From Parasponia andersonii (lineage: Eukaryota; Streptophyta; Magnoliopsida; Rosales; Cannabaceae), in contig JXTB01000228.1 in assembly GCA_002914805.1 (NCBI GenBank), positions 164,461-228,460 of the forward strand: a stretch of 64,000 bases of DNA. Direction: 5' to 3'. The notes beneath the pieces are model-generated. The model was given only the letters and a program-made list of their open reading frames with translations. It searched no databases and was not told the origin of the DNA. The stretch's first letter is position 1; the number at the start of each line of letters is the position of its first letter. Shown in pieces: positions 11,515 to 24,750 of this stretch. Both the position numbers and the translations under genes were made by a program.

Positions 11515-12402
11515 GAAATATTGAATTTTTAAAGTCGAATCAATCTTCTCCTTCCCCAAATTCAATTGTCTTTGTCTCAGTAACCAAATTATCTCTTTGG
11601 TTGCCTCTCGCTGTGTGCAAAGTCTCCAAAATTTCTAGAAAATAGCATAGAAATGCATGTTTATAAGCATTGGGCAAGAGATGCAAATTTTGGTAACTGC
11701 TGAAATTTCATGTTTTCTGAAAACACAAGCCTTTCAGCACTGCGATGCTGGCTCTTTGTAAATTTTTGAGCTCTTAGCGCCACGGTGCTAAGTTTCTGCC
11801 TACGGTTTGATTCTCCAGATTTGATAAAACTTGTTCCTAGTCCTTAGAAAGCACTAATAGCTCCTAAACTTCAACCTACGATAAAATCTCATTAAGAAAA
11901 TAACGAATACAAATCTATAAAACTAACAAATTAATAAAATGAAGGCACTTAAGAATTAAGTAGTAAAACCGAGTTATCAATAATATATTCTTGAATCCAT
12001 TTGAGAGGGCGAGGAAGTTATAGTCACGTTATTTAGATGGGATAAGTGGCTATTATATTAACAAAAGTTAGGCGTAGCATTAAGGAAAAAAAATTGTAAA
12101 CATGTCATCCTCATGCCGGTCCGCCTATATATAATCTTGTTCTACTAATTTTGGCAAGTTTTGACACTTCTAATGCATATACACATTCACATTCGAGGAA
12201 AAGTTAATAGACATGAAGATACTAGCAAAGAATAGGTATTCTTTGCTGTCAAAGGTAAGGGGAGAGATATGATATTTCTGGTGGTTTTGAAGCTCTCTAG
12301 CTATTATTCTTGTCATGGATTTATATTACATATGACATGACGGCACATTTATTAGGGGAAAAAAAAAAACCTAACTATTTTGTTGCAACTTTGTTTTATT
12401 TT
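11515..12402. other. Flank of element 1, no gene
   Basis: The section to about 11990 is more mixed in composition, with phrases such as TTAGCGCCACGGTGCTAAG and a terminal AAAACCGAGTTATCA. It looks like the other half of the older repeat seen at 1-660. From 12000 on it is AT-rich and featureless. Confidence 0.35.
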
Positions 12403-12770
12403 TTATTTTTTGAATTTTCTAGACGGTTTTCCAACATTTGAAAGCTTTTTTTTCGTTACTAAATAGAATCTCAAGGTTGTATTCTTGACATTTTTATTGG
12501 AGTACTTAGTAAGCATCTTGTTTTCAAATACATTTCTTTATCTTCAAATTTCTTGTTTATAGATGCTCTAAATTTGTTTTTTGAATTTTCTAAACAGTTT
12601 TCTAACACTCCAAAGGTTTTTTTTCTTTTTTTTTTTTAACTTTTACTAATAAGTGTACTCTCGAGGTTGTATTATTGACTTTTTTTTTCCTCGGAGTACT
12701 CACTTTGCATCTTTGTTTCATGGACATTTCTTTGTCTCCAAAATCGTTGTTGATAGAAGCTCTAGATTTG
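12403..12770 (+). repeat. Diverged tandem duplication, two copies
   Basis: The sequence from TTTTTTGAATTTTCTAGACG (about 12406) to GCTCTAAATTTG (12574) recurs as 12575-12770. Shared phrases include CAAGGTTGTATT / CGAGGTTGTATT, GGAGTACT and ATTTCTTT. The copies are well diverged and differ in length (about 170 and 196 bp) through poly-T changes. No function is apparent. Confidence 0.6.
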
Positions 12771-13284
12771 AGTCCTATATGTTTGTTATTATTTATAATT
12801 AGATACTACTTATAGATTTTGATCATTGATGCATTGAGTAAATATTAAAGATTCCAAGACTTATCAATGACAAAGAAACGAATAAATAAAGTTGTTCATA
12901 CTATTGGAAATATGACCAATCAAATCCACCAATCCATGATTTTACTTCGTAGAAATATCAAAATAACAAAAAAATTAAAATAAAATATAAAATCAATCAT
13001 CATAATATAAGAATTCAAATAAAAAATTTCTAGACAGAGAGAAAAATCTCTACTCACAAAAAAGAATTCTTTTACATGAAAACTTTCTACAATTATATAA
13101 TTGTCTCAATCTTCTATCTAATGACCCGAATACACGAAACACCCTCATAAGACTCTCTCACTCAACATTTCACCACCAGTCTTTAAAAGCTTCTCTTATA
13201 CAAAGAAACCATATTCTTTGTAAAGAAATACACAAAAAAAAAAACTAAATTGAAAAAAATAAATATTTGAAATGCTTATGATTA
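12771..13284. other. AT-rich intergenic DNA
   Basis: I see nothing codable or repeated here beyond A/T runs. It leads directly into the small LTR element at 13290. Confidence 0.5.
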
Positions 13285-13289
13285 TATCA

Positions 13290-13570
13290 TGTAGAAATTG
13301 AGAGAGAAAAAAAATAATTTGGCTTAGAATTGGAATAATAATTTTGGCTCATTGATTATACTGGTATTTATACATATTACATGAGAGAATATTCCAGAAA
13401 ATATCCTAGAAAATATTCTAGAGAATGTACAGCTAATAACTATGAGATGATTACAATACTTACAAATCAAATTAGTAAGGTAAGTAGAAAATTACATAAT
13501 AAAGAATATTCTAAAATAAGTAAATAGATAATTTTACTAATAAATAATTATTATTAGTAATTATCTCCAA
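13290..13570 (-). repeat. LTR of the small element (3', left)
   Basis: This pairs with 15130-15420. It begins TGTAGAAATTGAGAG on the plus strand and ends TTATCTCCA. It is AT-rich with poly-A expansions. Confidence 0.72.
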
Positions 13571-15129
13571 TATACCTCTATAAGATGGAACTCTACAAAA
13601 AATCCAATCTTAAACTTAAGAGGAATGAAGGATATGGTATTGAAGAATAGTGCATTCGCCATCAAGAAGTGAAATGATGGAGAAGTTATAGTTTTGACAG
13701 GAGTATTGACAGCTTGATCATCTAACAACTAGTATAGAGAAAAAAAAAAATTGGAGTAATGTCCGTTTGATCGTCCGAAATCTGTTGAAGAGCGACTGTC
13801 AGAGACAAAAGTAAAGTGACAAAATCGGAGTAGTGATTTAGTTGGGGCCTATTGAAGATGAAGATAGAGGAAGAACTACAACCCTTTGTTTCCTAAAAAA
13901 AAATACCAATTTAAAACTTCTTTTTTTAAAGACTTAAACGTGAAAGAGAGGAGACTTTGTTTTATTCTTTTTCTTTTTTTATTTATAAAGACTAAGACCT
14001 AGACCAATAAACGTTAATACCAGACAAAATATAAGACTTAGCTTTTTTTAATCTAAACCTAAAAATCTAAAACAAACAAATGTAACCTCTTGTTTTTGTT
14101 TTGTTTTTTTCATTATTTTTGGTACTGAAACGAAACAAAATTAAAATAAAAGGGATGAGAGATTGGAGGGAGGAGAAAAATAAGAGGAGAAGAGAAAAAT
14201 ATGAATGATAGAGAGGTGTTGACCGTTACACTAACACAAAAAATTTGGTATTTGGATTCAATAGCATTTACCCAGGAATAGACAACGTAAAAAAAACTGG
14301 ATTCTAAGATATTAACCCATGAAAGACAATAACTAAACAAGAAACATAATATTGGTTTTAGATTCAAGGGAGTTAACCCAAGAATAGACAAGAAAAATAA
14401 AATTAGTTTTGGTTTCAAGGATGTAATTGATAAGAAAAATAAAATTTGGATCCTTGGACATGTTATCCATGAATTGAAAAATAAAATAAGGATAAAGATG
14501 ATGAGAATAATGGTCCAATCAATCACGAACCATTTTCATTCGATAGGGCAAGTGATCAAGGAAGGAAATTGATCTCTAGGAGAAATCTGGGGTTTTCGGT
14601 CGACTGGATCTACCATTGAAATTAAAGGAGAGAAAGAGAGAGAGAAATGGCCTAGGATTTTAATAGCATTGAAAATCAACTGATCCTGACACACCTAGGT
14701 AAGATACACATGATCAGGAGAAAAATCTGAATTAGTTATAATTGTCTGAGAGGGTAGGTTTATGGCACTGATGACATAGCCATCAAGGTTGTAGCCAACA
14801 AAAAGTGCCTGAAATTGTAATTTTTATGAAAGATAATTGGTAGAGGTAAGTTTGGCTATATTATGGGATGAAAATCTTATGACTAAAAGAGGATTGTCGA
14901 GTTAATTTTGGATAGAAATGGTGATTTAGGTTTATGGTTCAGCCATTGGAAAAGGAATAAGAGAAAAAATTCTCAAAAACTGATAGATCTGGAGGAATAG
15001 GTCGATTGATTCAGTGTGATAGTCGACCAGAATTGGCGACAAATAGGTTTATTTAAAAAAAATAGGAATTTCTTTTTTAAAGTAGAAATTTCATAAATAT
15101 GAGAGGGATAGATAGATGGTCTAATATCA

Positions 15130-15420
15130 TATAGAAATTGAAAGAGAGAAATAATGATTTGGATCAAAATTGAAATTATAATTTTGGCTCATTGTTCTCA
15201 TTGATTGTATTAGTATTTATACAAGTTACATGAGAAAATATTTCAATGAATATCCAATAGAATATTCTAGATAATATACAGCTAATAAATATGAGATAAT
15301 TACAATAATTACAAAAAAAAATGAATAAGGTAAGTAGATAATTACATAATAAAAAATATTCTAAAATAGGTAAATAGAAAATTCAAATAATAAATAATTA
15401 CTATTAGTAATTATCTCCTA
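15130..15420 (-). repeat. LTR of the small element (5', right)
   Basis: This pairs with 13290-13570. It begins TATAGAAATTGAAAG and ends TTATCTCCTA. The candidate primer-binding site lies immediately inside it at 15118-15129. Confidence 0.72.
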
Positions 15421-17319
15421 TATCAAACTTCCTTTTCTGCTGACGTAAGGCTTAAGGCTTTTCCATATTTTATATATTTTAGCTCATTTTCAATAATTTA
15501 TATGTTCCCTTAGCAAAAAAATTATATCCACTACTTCCACTATAATGATTGTCTTCGCTAAAAATCATACTCCATCACAAAATCACAAAATTACATACAT
15601 AAGACGAATTTTAAAAATTTCATTTTAGTTAATTATGAAAAAAAAAACTTACTAAAAAATTAAGGGACAACTACTACATTTGGCATTCCAAAATGTTCAT
15701 CAACTATCAACATTATTCACCACGTACCTTGCACCAATGCTAAAGCAATGCCGGATTGCAAGCTTCCGAATCCTTAAATTCAAATGCTCTACTAATAGTA
15801 ACACATCCTCTAGATATGCTATAAGGGTTTGGTAGAATAGAAAAAGGCCAAACATAATAATATTTAGCTTTTATTTTTATGAGTATGAGAAGCGTTCCAT
15901 GAAATTAGATGCCTCTATTCTATGAAACACTTAGATCTTTTGATATATCCTATTCTTTTTTTTTTAACCACTACCTAATGACTCTATGACAACCTATGAT
16001 AAAGACCTTTTGATTTTAGAAGATACCATTAATGTAGTAGAGATTGTACGAAGGGAGACATAAGTTTTCTTAAGAAAGAAAAAAAGAAAAGTTGATTTGT
16101 TTATTGGAGGGGATTTGATTTGTTTAAACTGGACTATATTTTTTATAAAAAGAAAATTGAGTAATGGATTTGACTCTTTTAGTAGGACCTAATATTTTAT
16201 GTTAAAGAATATATCCAAAAAAAATTAGTTTGGTTTCACTCATATTAAAGTTCACTTCGTTAGGACCCTTTTCCATGTAAACTTTATTAGTATTGGCATT
16301 ATTTTGATAAGTTATGTATTTTTAAAGGCTGGACCTAGAAAATATCCAATGTCCCATTTTTTACAACAGTAATGACTTTGACTGGTCTTTTTTATAAAAA
16401 ATAAATAACTTAGCTTTTTTAGCTAAATTACTTCTTTTTTAGTTAGGAATCACAACTAAGAGGTTTATAAAATTACTAAATCTGTAGAATTTGTAGTGAC
16501 ATAAACACTCTACAATGCTTAGATTTCTTGTGCAATAAACATTTGACTTAGTCTAAATTTTCTCATAGATATTTTTGGAATGTTGGACTTGTTAATGATT
16601 AAATGGTTGTAAACTATTTTTATCTATGACACAATATTAAAAGCCTACATGATTCTATTGCAAAGAATCTGAAATTCAATATTAAGGTTAAGGTGAAAAC
16701 CTTAATAAGTTTGGTTAGTGAGTTTAGTTTAGAAAACAAGAATAATTATTTAAGCTCCAACTGACAAGAAATTTTACCATCAGTCACGAACAAATTAGTA
16801 GTTCTGTGGTTAAGTTAGTAGAATTGGTTTGCGAAAGTTAGCAGCTAAGTTACGAGCAAGTACGTAGAGTAATTACAAAACAATGGTTAAATCATGTATA
16901 GATTATCAGTATTTTCTTAAACAATGTAGTTAATTAGTGTTGGTGAATAATTGATGCATGACATTTATAATGGTGGCTAATGCTCACAATTTGATGGATT
17001 CTTGTGAGATTAGCATGCCGAGATATGATATGTTATATATGCTCTCTGTGATAAGCGTTCAAACTTTTATGTTTGTAAATTTTGTGTGAATTCTGTGGGC
17101 TATATGATCATGTTGAATGTGAATTGTGTTTACGGATATATTATTTATGCATCTTGGCTTTGGTTTATATATTGGTTATGATTATATTATTATAACTTGC
17201 ATATCCAAGCAAGCATCTCTTATATAATAGCTAAGTTATAATTACAATAGCTTTATTAATTTTTTAACATCATCTCTTTTTTACGTATTTTTGTGACGCA
17301 AGTTGAAAATATTAAAAAT

Positions 17320-17590
17320 AGGAGACCCAGATCTTGAGAAGAAGACTATGGCATCTGCGATCTCTGGGGTTTTGCGAACCAATTTACAGCGTCAACTGCC
17401 GAAAAAAGACTATTATGCTCTTTTCTTGTCGGTTCAATTCTTCAGAAACAATTGAGAAAATGATTAAATTTGATGGGATTTCTCCATAGTAAATCCGAAA
17501 ACGCCGAGAAAGCCTTAATTTTTTAGGATGGTTCCGACAAAACCGTCATGTAATACCTGCCATTTTTAACATTTTTTTTTTGTAGTGTTA
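17320..17590 (-). mobile_element. Possible CACTA-type transposon end fragment
   Basis: On the minus strand this stretch begins CACTACAAAAAAAAAATG (about 17573-17590), the classic start of plant CACTA terminal inverted repeats. It continues with GC-containing phrases unlike the surrounding AT-rich DNA (CGACAAAACCG, CGAAAACGCCGAGAAAG). I could not find the opposite terminus, so this may be a solo end or a relic. Confidence 0.35.
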
Positions 17591-18581
17591 CTCGGATAAT
17601 TAATTTTATTGCAGAATTTTTAATAAAGGAGTTGATTGAATTATGATATTCCTAATAAAATCAATTTATCCATTAGAAGTATGTGAGCTAATAAGGAATA
17701 AAATAATGGAAAGCACAAAGTAGTACAAGGTCTGCACCCCCTCTCTATTTTTTGGCCATTTAGCTGTAGTTTATTACTGCAGTCTGTTTTATCTCTATGA
17801 AGGCATGGAACCTATTAGGTTAATTTAATTTAAAATACAACATACTAGACCTAATAGCAATGTACTCGTAATTAATTGAATCAAGTATATTAGTAATATC
17901 ATATTCAACTGAGGATCTATTTCTATATTTTTAAATTAAATACATATTATATATGAGAGTTCATTTATAATTAAATACCTGGATGTGTATCCTCGCAAAA
18001 AGATCAGCAATTAGAAAGATCAGCAATTATAGCTAGGTTAAATCACTGTTCTATTTCTTCCTATAAAATCACGCATAGGTGTGACTCCTATCCCTCTCTC
18101 TCTCTCCATCTTTTTAGTTCTCCTTGATTAAAGATTGGAATAAAAACTATCACTAAAGAAGTTTAATGGGATTAGGACTCATTTGTGCTCTATTATAAAT
18201 AGATGCATTGAGATTTCATGTTTACAATGATTTGATTAGTTGGTGATTTCTCTCTCTCCATGGCCCCCTCACTCCATGCTTTTCACGTATAGAGCAGAGT
18301 AGTAGTGTACATAATTTTGTGACAAGTACATAACTAAATGGATTTCTCGTATTGGGCCTCCTTAATAGTTTAAGTAATTGCCCATTCTAATCATACTCCA
18401 AAAAAAAAATTGGGTCATCGTTAATCAATAGCTAAACAAAAAATCTAATAGATTCAAATAATCTAAATAGATTGATTGTCAATAGTGTCATGTTCATTAA
18501 TATTAAGCCACCCAAATATTGTACTCTTAGATTGAATTTAATAATTTTATAGAAATTATTAATTATTTAATTAACTCAATT

Positions 18582-18675
18582 TATTATTAAATACTATACC
18601 ACATTTGTATTCTTGATACTAAACAATCTATTATTAAATACTATACCACATTTGTATTCCTAATGCTAAACCGTA
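18582..18675 (+). repeat. 47-bp tandem duplication
   Basis: TATTATTAAATACTATACCA occurs at about 18582 and 18629 and is followed each time by CATTTGTATTC. The two near-identical units lie head to tail. Confidence 0.75.
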
Positions 18676-21600
18676 GCACCATTTCTACGCATATTTACAT
18701 CCAAGTTCTCATTTTCATCTAATGGATAATTTTTTAACAATTATAGTATAGAACTCTCATAAATATTGTTAAATTTATAGGGTGAATATCTGGATCCGAA
18801 GTTTATATTATTCTAATTTCTTGAAAGAATTCAGAGTTATAACAAAATATGGTGTTTATATTTGTGCAAGATGTTTTTGTTAATTCATAAATCTTATCTT
18901 TCAAAATATCAAAATTCGAATTAAAATGAAACTAATATTTTAGTAAGTCAAAAATATAGGTTTTATGAAAGCAAGTTGGATTAAATTAAGATTAAAGTCT
19001 ATATGCATAATACTAAATTAGTAAATATTGAGTTACCGCAAATATTCTATCTTTATTTATACATAATTGTTTCATTTACACATAAAACCGGAAAAAAAAA
19101 AAGAGCCTCCTCTAGATGAACAATTTCGTATGTTTATTTTTTTATTATAGTCCCTTATATCACAGAAAGTTTTAGATATTTACGTACAAATATATTTAAC
19201 TATGCATAATATAAAACATAGAATGAAAATAATAAAATATTCAAACAAAATATTTCACAGACCATAATCACTTTTTAAAATTCCAAGGTACATAAGATGC
19301 TTTCTCTTTTCAAAAAAAAAAAAAAACATAAGATGCTTTCCAGGGCACAATCTCAACGACTTAATGTTATACTTTCGAGTAATTTTTGATATTTTTCTTC
19401 CCTTATTTATAACTTTTAATTACAATAGTTGTATTGTTATAACTAGCATCTAATTTTTTTAATAGAAAAATCAATTTAGAATTATATATATATTACCATC
19501 TCAGTGGATCAAATACGTCAAACCTAAGCTCTAATGTGTTAATTCAAAGCGCAAACCTAAGCTCTAATTATTCAAACTACAAACCGCATTGCACCGCACT
19601 CAAATATAGCTACGGTTTAGTTTAGAATTTCCTAATCACTTCAAAATTCTAACGTTTGGGAACAAAGAATAAACTGCATTGGTGGCTTGTTGTGTAATAA
19701 ATGAAGATTAAACTATACGGTTTTGCAGACACCATGATTTTTAGAACATATCGTTGATCCACTTTTGCTCTAAGAATCAAGAGCTCAGTGGGAGCCAGAA
19801 GGGAGTCTATTTAAGTAATTTGCTCTCTAGTCTGTTTTAGTAGATTTTTCATTATTTAAAACTTGGTCATGTAGATGTAAGCCTATGATTACTTGCTTTC
19901 ATATGTTTGTTTGCTTCCTGAATAAATATACTTTCTAGCTAATAATTTGGTAATTCAATAAAATCAAACTATGAGAAGCTTCAAGACTTATTCTAAAATT
20001 GAACAAGAAATCGACATATTAATTCTTATTTCATGTTGCGAGAGCATTTAAGGAGTAGTATTAGCATCACCAAATTCGCGTAACTTATTCCAGGAAAAAG
20101 GAAATTGTAACCATATTCAAATTCACAAAACATGGCATTAATATTTTTTTTAGCCCTCTTAGCCATCATTATATATAATAGTGGATTTCATTTTTTAAAA
20201 TTTCTTTTTATCGCAGCGTACCGTTTCATGGGAAATTAAAAATAAATAAAAAAACTAAAACTAAAACTAAATTAGCGTATTTTTATTTTCTGATTGAGTA
20301 AACTATACTCATATTTGATGAAAAGGAATAATTGGTGCATCGAATAGCTAAAGAGTGAAAAAGAGTACGTCTTAGTCAAAAAACCAATATTGTAATTAGT
20401 TTGCAACATCCAAGACTCGTCCATTTTTTATTTATTTTTTTTTGCGAAAACCCAAGGAGTCATTCATACATCTTTTGAGCCTTTGAATAAGAATCTTTTA
20501 CCCAATTCCCCAAAATTATAAATAAAAATCTAGTTCACCTCCCTGTGAGATGAAATAATAAAAGTAAATTAAACAAAACACAAAAAGAAGCGTACGTCTC
20601 ATGCGTTTCCAACTGGTGCTCCACTTTTCATGCCTCGTCTATTTCTTTATTAATTCCCCGCAATATTATATACTAAAAAATATATATTATAGAAAAGGTG
20701 ACAAAACAATTCCAAACATAGGTTTTTTTTTTTTTTTTTCGGTTCTCACATATCCTAGACTTCCTAGTAAAACAATAATCACTGCAATCCTAGTAAAACA
20801 TATGCTTTTTTGCCCTTTTGGCTGCTGCACAAAATTTTTTATCTTGTACGCAATATGCAGCCCTTAGATTCATATTTATGTAGGCCAGCCCATCATTTTA
20901 TATTACTGATTATGTTTTTCTAAATCACATTCTCCCAAATTTTTTTATTAATTAGATATATACTGGTTAATGTTAATAATTGGATATAAATACTATATAA
21001 ATCCACTCACAAAACTAAATACATACTATAAAACAAAATAATAATTAAAAAAAAAACCAGTAGTAGTACTGGTACCAATCTATATGTATTATATCTTCAG
21101 ACATAAGAATACGATTAGATAATACTTAAGTGAAATTTAATATGGAAAATAAACATATATACTTAAAAAGACTTTTTTTAATGGTGTCCTATATTCAAAA
21201 GTTTCCAACCGTAGACCTATACGCCTACCCACATGTGTAGAACATATATAATAATTTAATTGTAATTAAGGTTATTAAATTGCCCTAATTTTAAATATAT
21301 AGAAACTTACTTTGGTTACTTACTGTGGAAGGGTAGCTAGCTAGGGACAATTACTGGTATTGTCAGCCAACTCTACAGTCATACTTATATACCAATCCAT
21401 TTTAAAAACCTCCAAAACGGAGCAACAAAAGAATAGAACCAACTGTTATTGAGAGAAGCATATAGTATGTTGATTTCAAAGATTTATTGATGGCCGAATA
21501 AATTTGGCACCCTTGGATTTGATGATTAAATAATTAAAGAAATCTAATTTGTTCCAGCCAAAAGAAATCAAAAATCAAAGAAATGGGCTCTTTTCGATAA

Positions 21601-22081
21601 GAAATTTTATATATTCCATATAATAATTAGAGTATGGAAACCTTGTAACATAATGCATGAACATGCATATTGTTAAAAATAATAAGAAAAGCAAAGCAAG
21701 CCTATATATGTTATATTCTAACATAACCCTAATGTTAGGTTATTAGGGGCATCATAGCACTTTATAGTCTTGATTGCAGCGTAGAGGCCCATAGAATAAT
21801 AATTATCCATATTGGGGAAGGTGGAATCAACTAAATGTGTGGGCATACATTAATACTTAAGAGTAACACTAGGCGCAACTAGTAACTAGGTACATAAAAA
21901 TATTTATCAAAGTTTAGATATGCCAAGTGAATTCATGTTACTTCTCAATTACCAAATACTATTGGCTGAAAGAAATTTTTGGTTGCTGTTTTGGTTGAGA
22001 ATGATATCAATGACATAGAGCAGCTCCATGCGAACGTTTTTTACAACCGAAAAAAAAAACATAAATAGATAATAGTAGTTC

Positions 22082-22112
<31 letters not shown>
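22082..22112 (+). repeat. (TAA)n microsatellite
   Basis: About ten uninterrupted TAA units. Confidence 0.95.
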
Positions 22113-22114
<2 letters not shown>

Positions 22115-23969
22115 AGTGTAATTCTTTAATTAATCAATGACAAATATTATTTATAAAAATTTGTACATTGCAAATTGTTAAATGATAATTCATTTATTAC
22201 ATCAATTAATATCTAAATTGGGGATAAAAGCCAAGACAAATAATTAAATTGAGTAAGAATAAAACATAAACAGTTCATACAAAGTAATAAAACTAGCTAG
22301 TAATAAAACATCGAATAGTGCTTGAGCTGTGTTCAGTAACGTCGTTAGGCTTTAAACTAATTACCTTTCACTTTTTAGGAAAATATTTGCGTGGGTGTAC
22401 GAATTTATGGGCTAAACGAACAAGACCTTGACATGGCTATTTATGTAATGGAGTAACTTGAATATGACGAGTCTTGAGTAATTTCTTTTTTGAATCAAAG
22501 TATTGAGTAACAATTGTCCGAAGATTCCACCAATGTCTTAAATAACGAAGTTTATGGATCTTAATTCATAAAAGGTTTAAATGGCCTAGTAAACTGAGCG
22601 GTACTAAGCAATTTCTTAGAGTGTTAATTTATTAGAGGCTGTGGTCTCATACATGATACAGTCACGACAGAGTGAATACACCCATGATACAACATATCAA
22701 ACACAAAAATGTTAATTAACGTAAAAACAAAAGGAACGTTAATTGTGATTTGTGAGGTGGCTTTTTAATTAGATGATATAGTTTTTAATTGGTGGGATAA
22801 GTTAGGGGATAGGAAAATAGGATATTTGATTAATTTCCATTCTAAATGTTAAATGAGAGTTGCCCAAGAGGGGTGATTGGATTGGAGTGACTGGGACTCA
22901 CTCTGTGAAGCTCAAACTGAGATAAAAATCCATTATTCGAGTCTCCGTTCTGTCTTCTTTGGCCTGAGAGGAATGATGGTGCCACCCTTGACTCTTTTGT
23001 TTATAAATAAATAAATATATATATTTATGAGAGTGAGATTTTGTGTCCTCAAATTCTATATCATTTCTATTATTTCAGTTGGGAGAGCTGTTGGATTATT
23101 TATCTTCTTTTAGTTTCGTTATGATTAAGACGATGAATAATTAATACTCAACAACAAAATCAAGTGCCCAGGCAGCAGGACTAAGAATGAAATAATCCCG
23201 CAAGACTCATCATATATATTCAAGCTACTTGAAATTAACATTATTAAACAACAAAAATCCTAGTTCTATTCGCGGTCAAAGCAGATTACTACTTTGTATA
23301 TATCCCAATCTCGCGGTTAATTTATAGTTGGAAGATATGACTTGATTAAGGTTTTTTATTATATATTTCTATAAACGCCCTGAAATTAGGGTCACGTGGT
23401 TGGCACAGGGAGAATTAACCGTTGAGGACTCAAAATTTACATAATTTTTCAACTGGGTCCTAAGTGTTACTAAATTAGAAGAATGAGGATTTAAATGCTA
23501 ATAAAAATAATGAGGACCCATTAATTGATACTACTGTGAAAAATTGGGGACCTCGTTTGAAAAAAAAAAATTAGAAAGGAAAAAAAAAAAAAAAAAGAGA
23601 AAAATAGATTTGGGATTAGGTATTGAGAAGATGAATGGAAAGAGTTATGCAATACAACGGAAAAAGGGATTAAGGAAAATGCATGTCACAAACAAATCAT
23701 CTTTCCAACATAACATTAAATGTTTGGACGAATTTCAATAAAAACTAAATGGGTATTCAGAGGATGAGTGTCCTAGAAATCTCGTGACAAAAAAAAATGG
23801 ACTCATCTGTAATGGTATTAAGATCGACGTTCCTTTACCAGGCTATATATCTATAGCTACTTAAATATTTTGTTTTCTAACAAATCCTACGATGCAGATT
23901 CTTCAACAAATTATCATATGAACCATCTTGCTATCATCGTCAATCCCGATACCAATCTTGTGCACGCAT

Positions 23970-24502
23970 ATATTTGACTAGGGATGAAATTTTTTGAGTG
24001 CTATTGACAAAAATTTTTGAGTGCAATCGAACAAATTCAACTGCCAATTTTGACCATTTAGACCGTTTTTTGAGTAACAATTAAAAACTTTTGACCCAGT
24101 TGAACAATCTTGAGTAGTGGTAAAAATATTTTGACCTAATCAGAAATTTTCGACCACATACGAATGTGGTCGGCCGTTTTCCTCAATTGTGTTTCTTTCA
24201 CTTTGTTTTCTTTGATACGGTCAAAATTTTAGACCGAATCGAGTTGAGACTAATTTTAAAATTTCAAAATTTTTATTAAATGAAATTATCCTATTTTTCA
24301 TCACAAGTTTTAATAGATTGTCGAAATTGATAATAATTTCTATATAACTGCATATTAAATTTTAACTACATAATAAATTTTGACAATAACATTAAAATCT
24401 AAAAATGATTATAATTAGTTTTCATATCTCTTTTGTATAGGATCTACATTTTTAAATTAAATTTTTAATATTTATTTTTTAGTTATTAATTTGAAATATT
24501 TG
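23970..24502. other. Unclassified intergenic DNA
   Basis: There are several internal echoes of TTTTTGAGTG and TTTTGACC (23986-24140) and a GTGGTCGGCCGTTTT phrase near 24165. These suggest a degraded repeat. No family is recognised. Confidence 0.3.
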
Positions 24503-24750
24503 TTATATATATATATGGCATTAATCTAATAAATATTTTTTTTTACTTATAGGTATTATTTTGCTGAATTAGAAGTCATTATGCATGTATTTTTATAATG
24601 AAATGTGGAGAGAAAAAAGTATTACATAATATGTATTTTTTTCAACTGTTCAAATTATGGTAGCTGTTAGATAACGATCCAACGACTAAAAAAAATACAT
24701 GTCTATAAATAAAAAAATATATATATTAGATTGAGAACTATATATATATA
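24503..24750 (+). mobile_element. (TA)n-flanked MITE-like repeat, copy A
   Basis: A (TA)n tract is followed by GGCATTAATCTAATAAAT and a T run, then about 200 bp with no coding capacity, then a second (TA)n tract at 24739-24750. The same left-end text recurs, in reverse orientation, at 60557-60832 and 63427-63681. The right half also matches copy C in CTCAAATTAT / TTCAAATTAT. Such (TA)n-bounded elements recall Micron-type microsatellite-targeting elements described in rice, but I cannot show kinship. Confidence 0.55.

Larger units (their letters stand above)
13290..15420 (-). mobile_element. Small non-autonomous LTR retrotransposon, about 2.1 kb
   Basis: Two direct repeats (about 13290-13570 and 15130-15420) share most of their length, including TATTTATACA, ACATGAGA and AGTAATTATCTCC. 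They enclose about 1.55 kb. The flanks read TATCA at 13285-13289 and 15421-15425, a plausible 5-bp duplication. On the minus strand the right repeat is followed by TGATATTAGACC (15118-15129), close to the initiator-Met primer site TGGTATCAGAGC. This fixes the orientation as minus and suggests Ty1/copia affinity. The internal part holds no RT, integrase or gag motif in any frame. Mobilisation would have needed enzymes from another element. LTR edges are uncertain by a few bases. Confidence 0.75.
15426..23969. other. Long AT-rich gene-poor region
   Basis: About 8.5 kb has no open frame I can tie to a protein family. Within it are a possible CACTA terminus (17586), a 47-bp tandem duplication (18582-18675), a repeated ACATAAGATGCTTTC phrase around 19302-19340, a (TAA)n microsatellite (22082-22112) and long homopolymer runs (20719-20739, 23576-23596). 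Short ORFs such as 20601-20867 have no recognisable content. Confidence 0.5.

Noticed and set aside
14113-14526. 137-codon minus-strand frame within the small LTR element
   Set aside because: It is Phe/Ile/Leu/Ser-rich, as expected from AT-rich DNA, and partly repetitive. It has no gag, RT or integrase motif.
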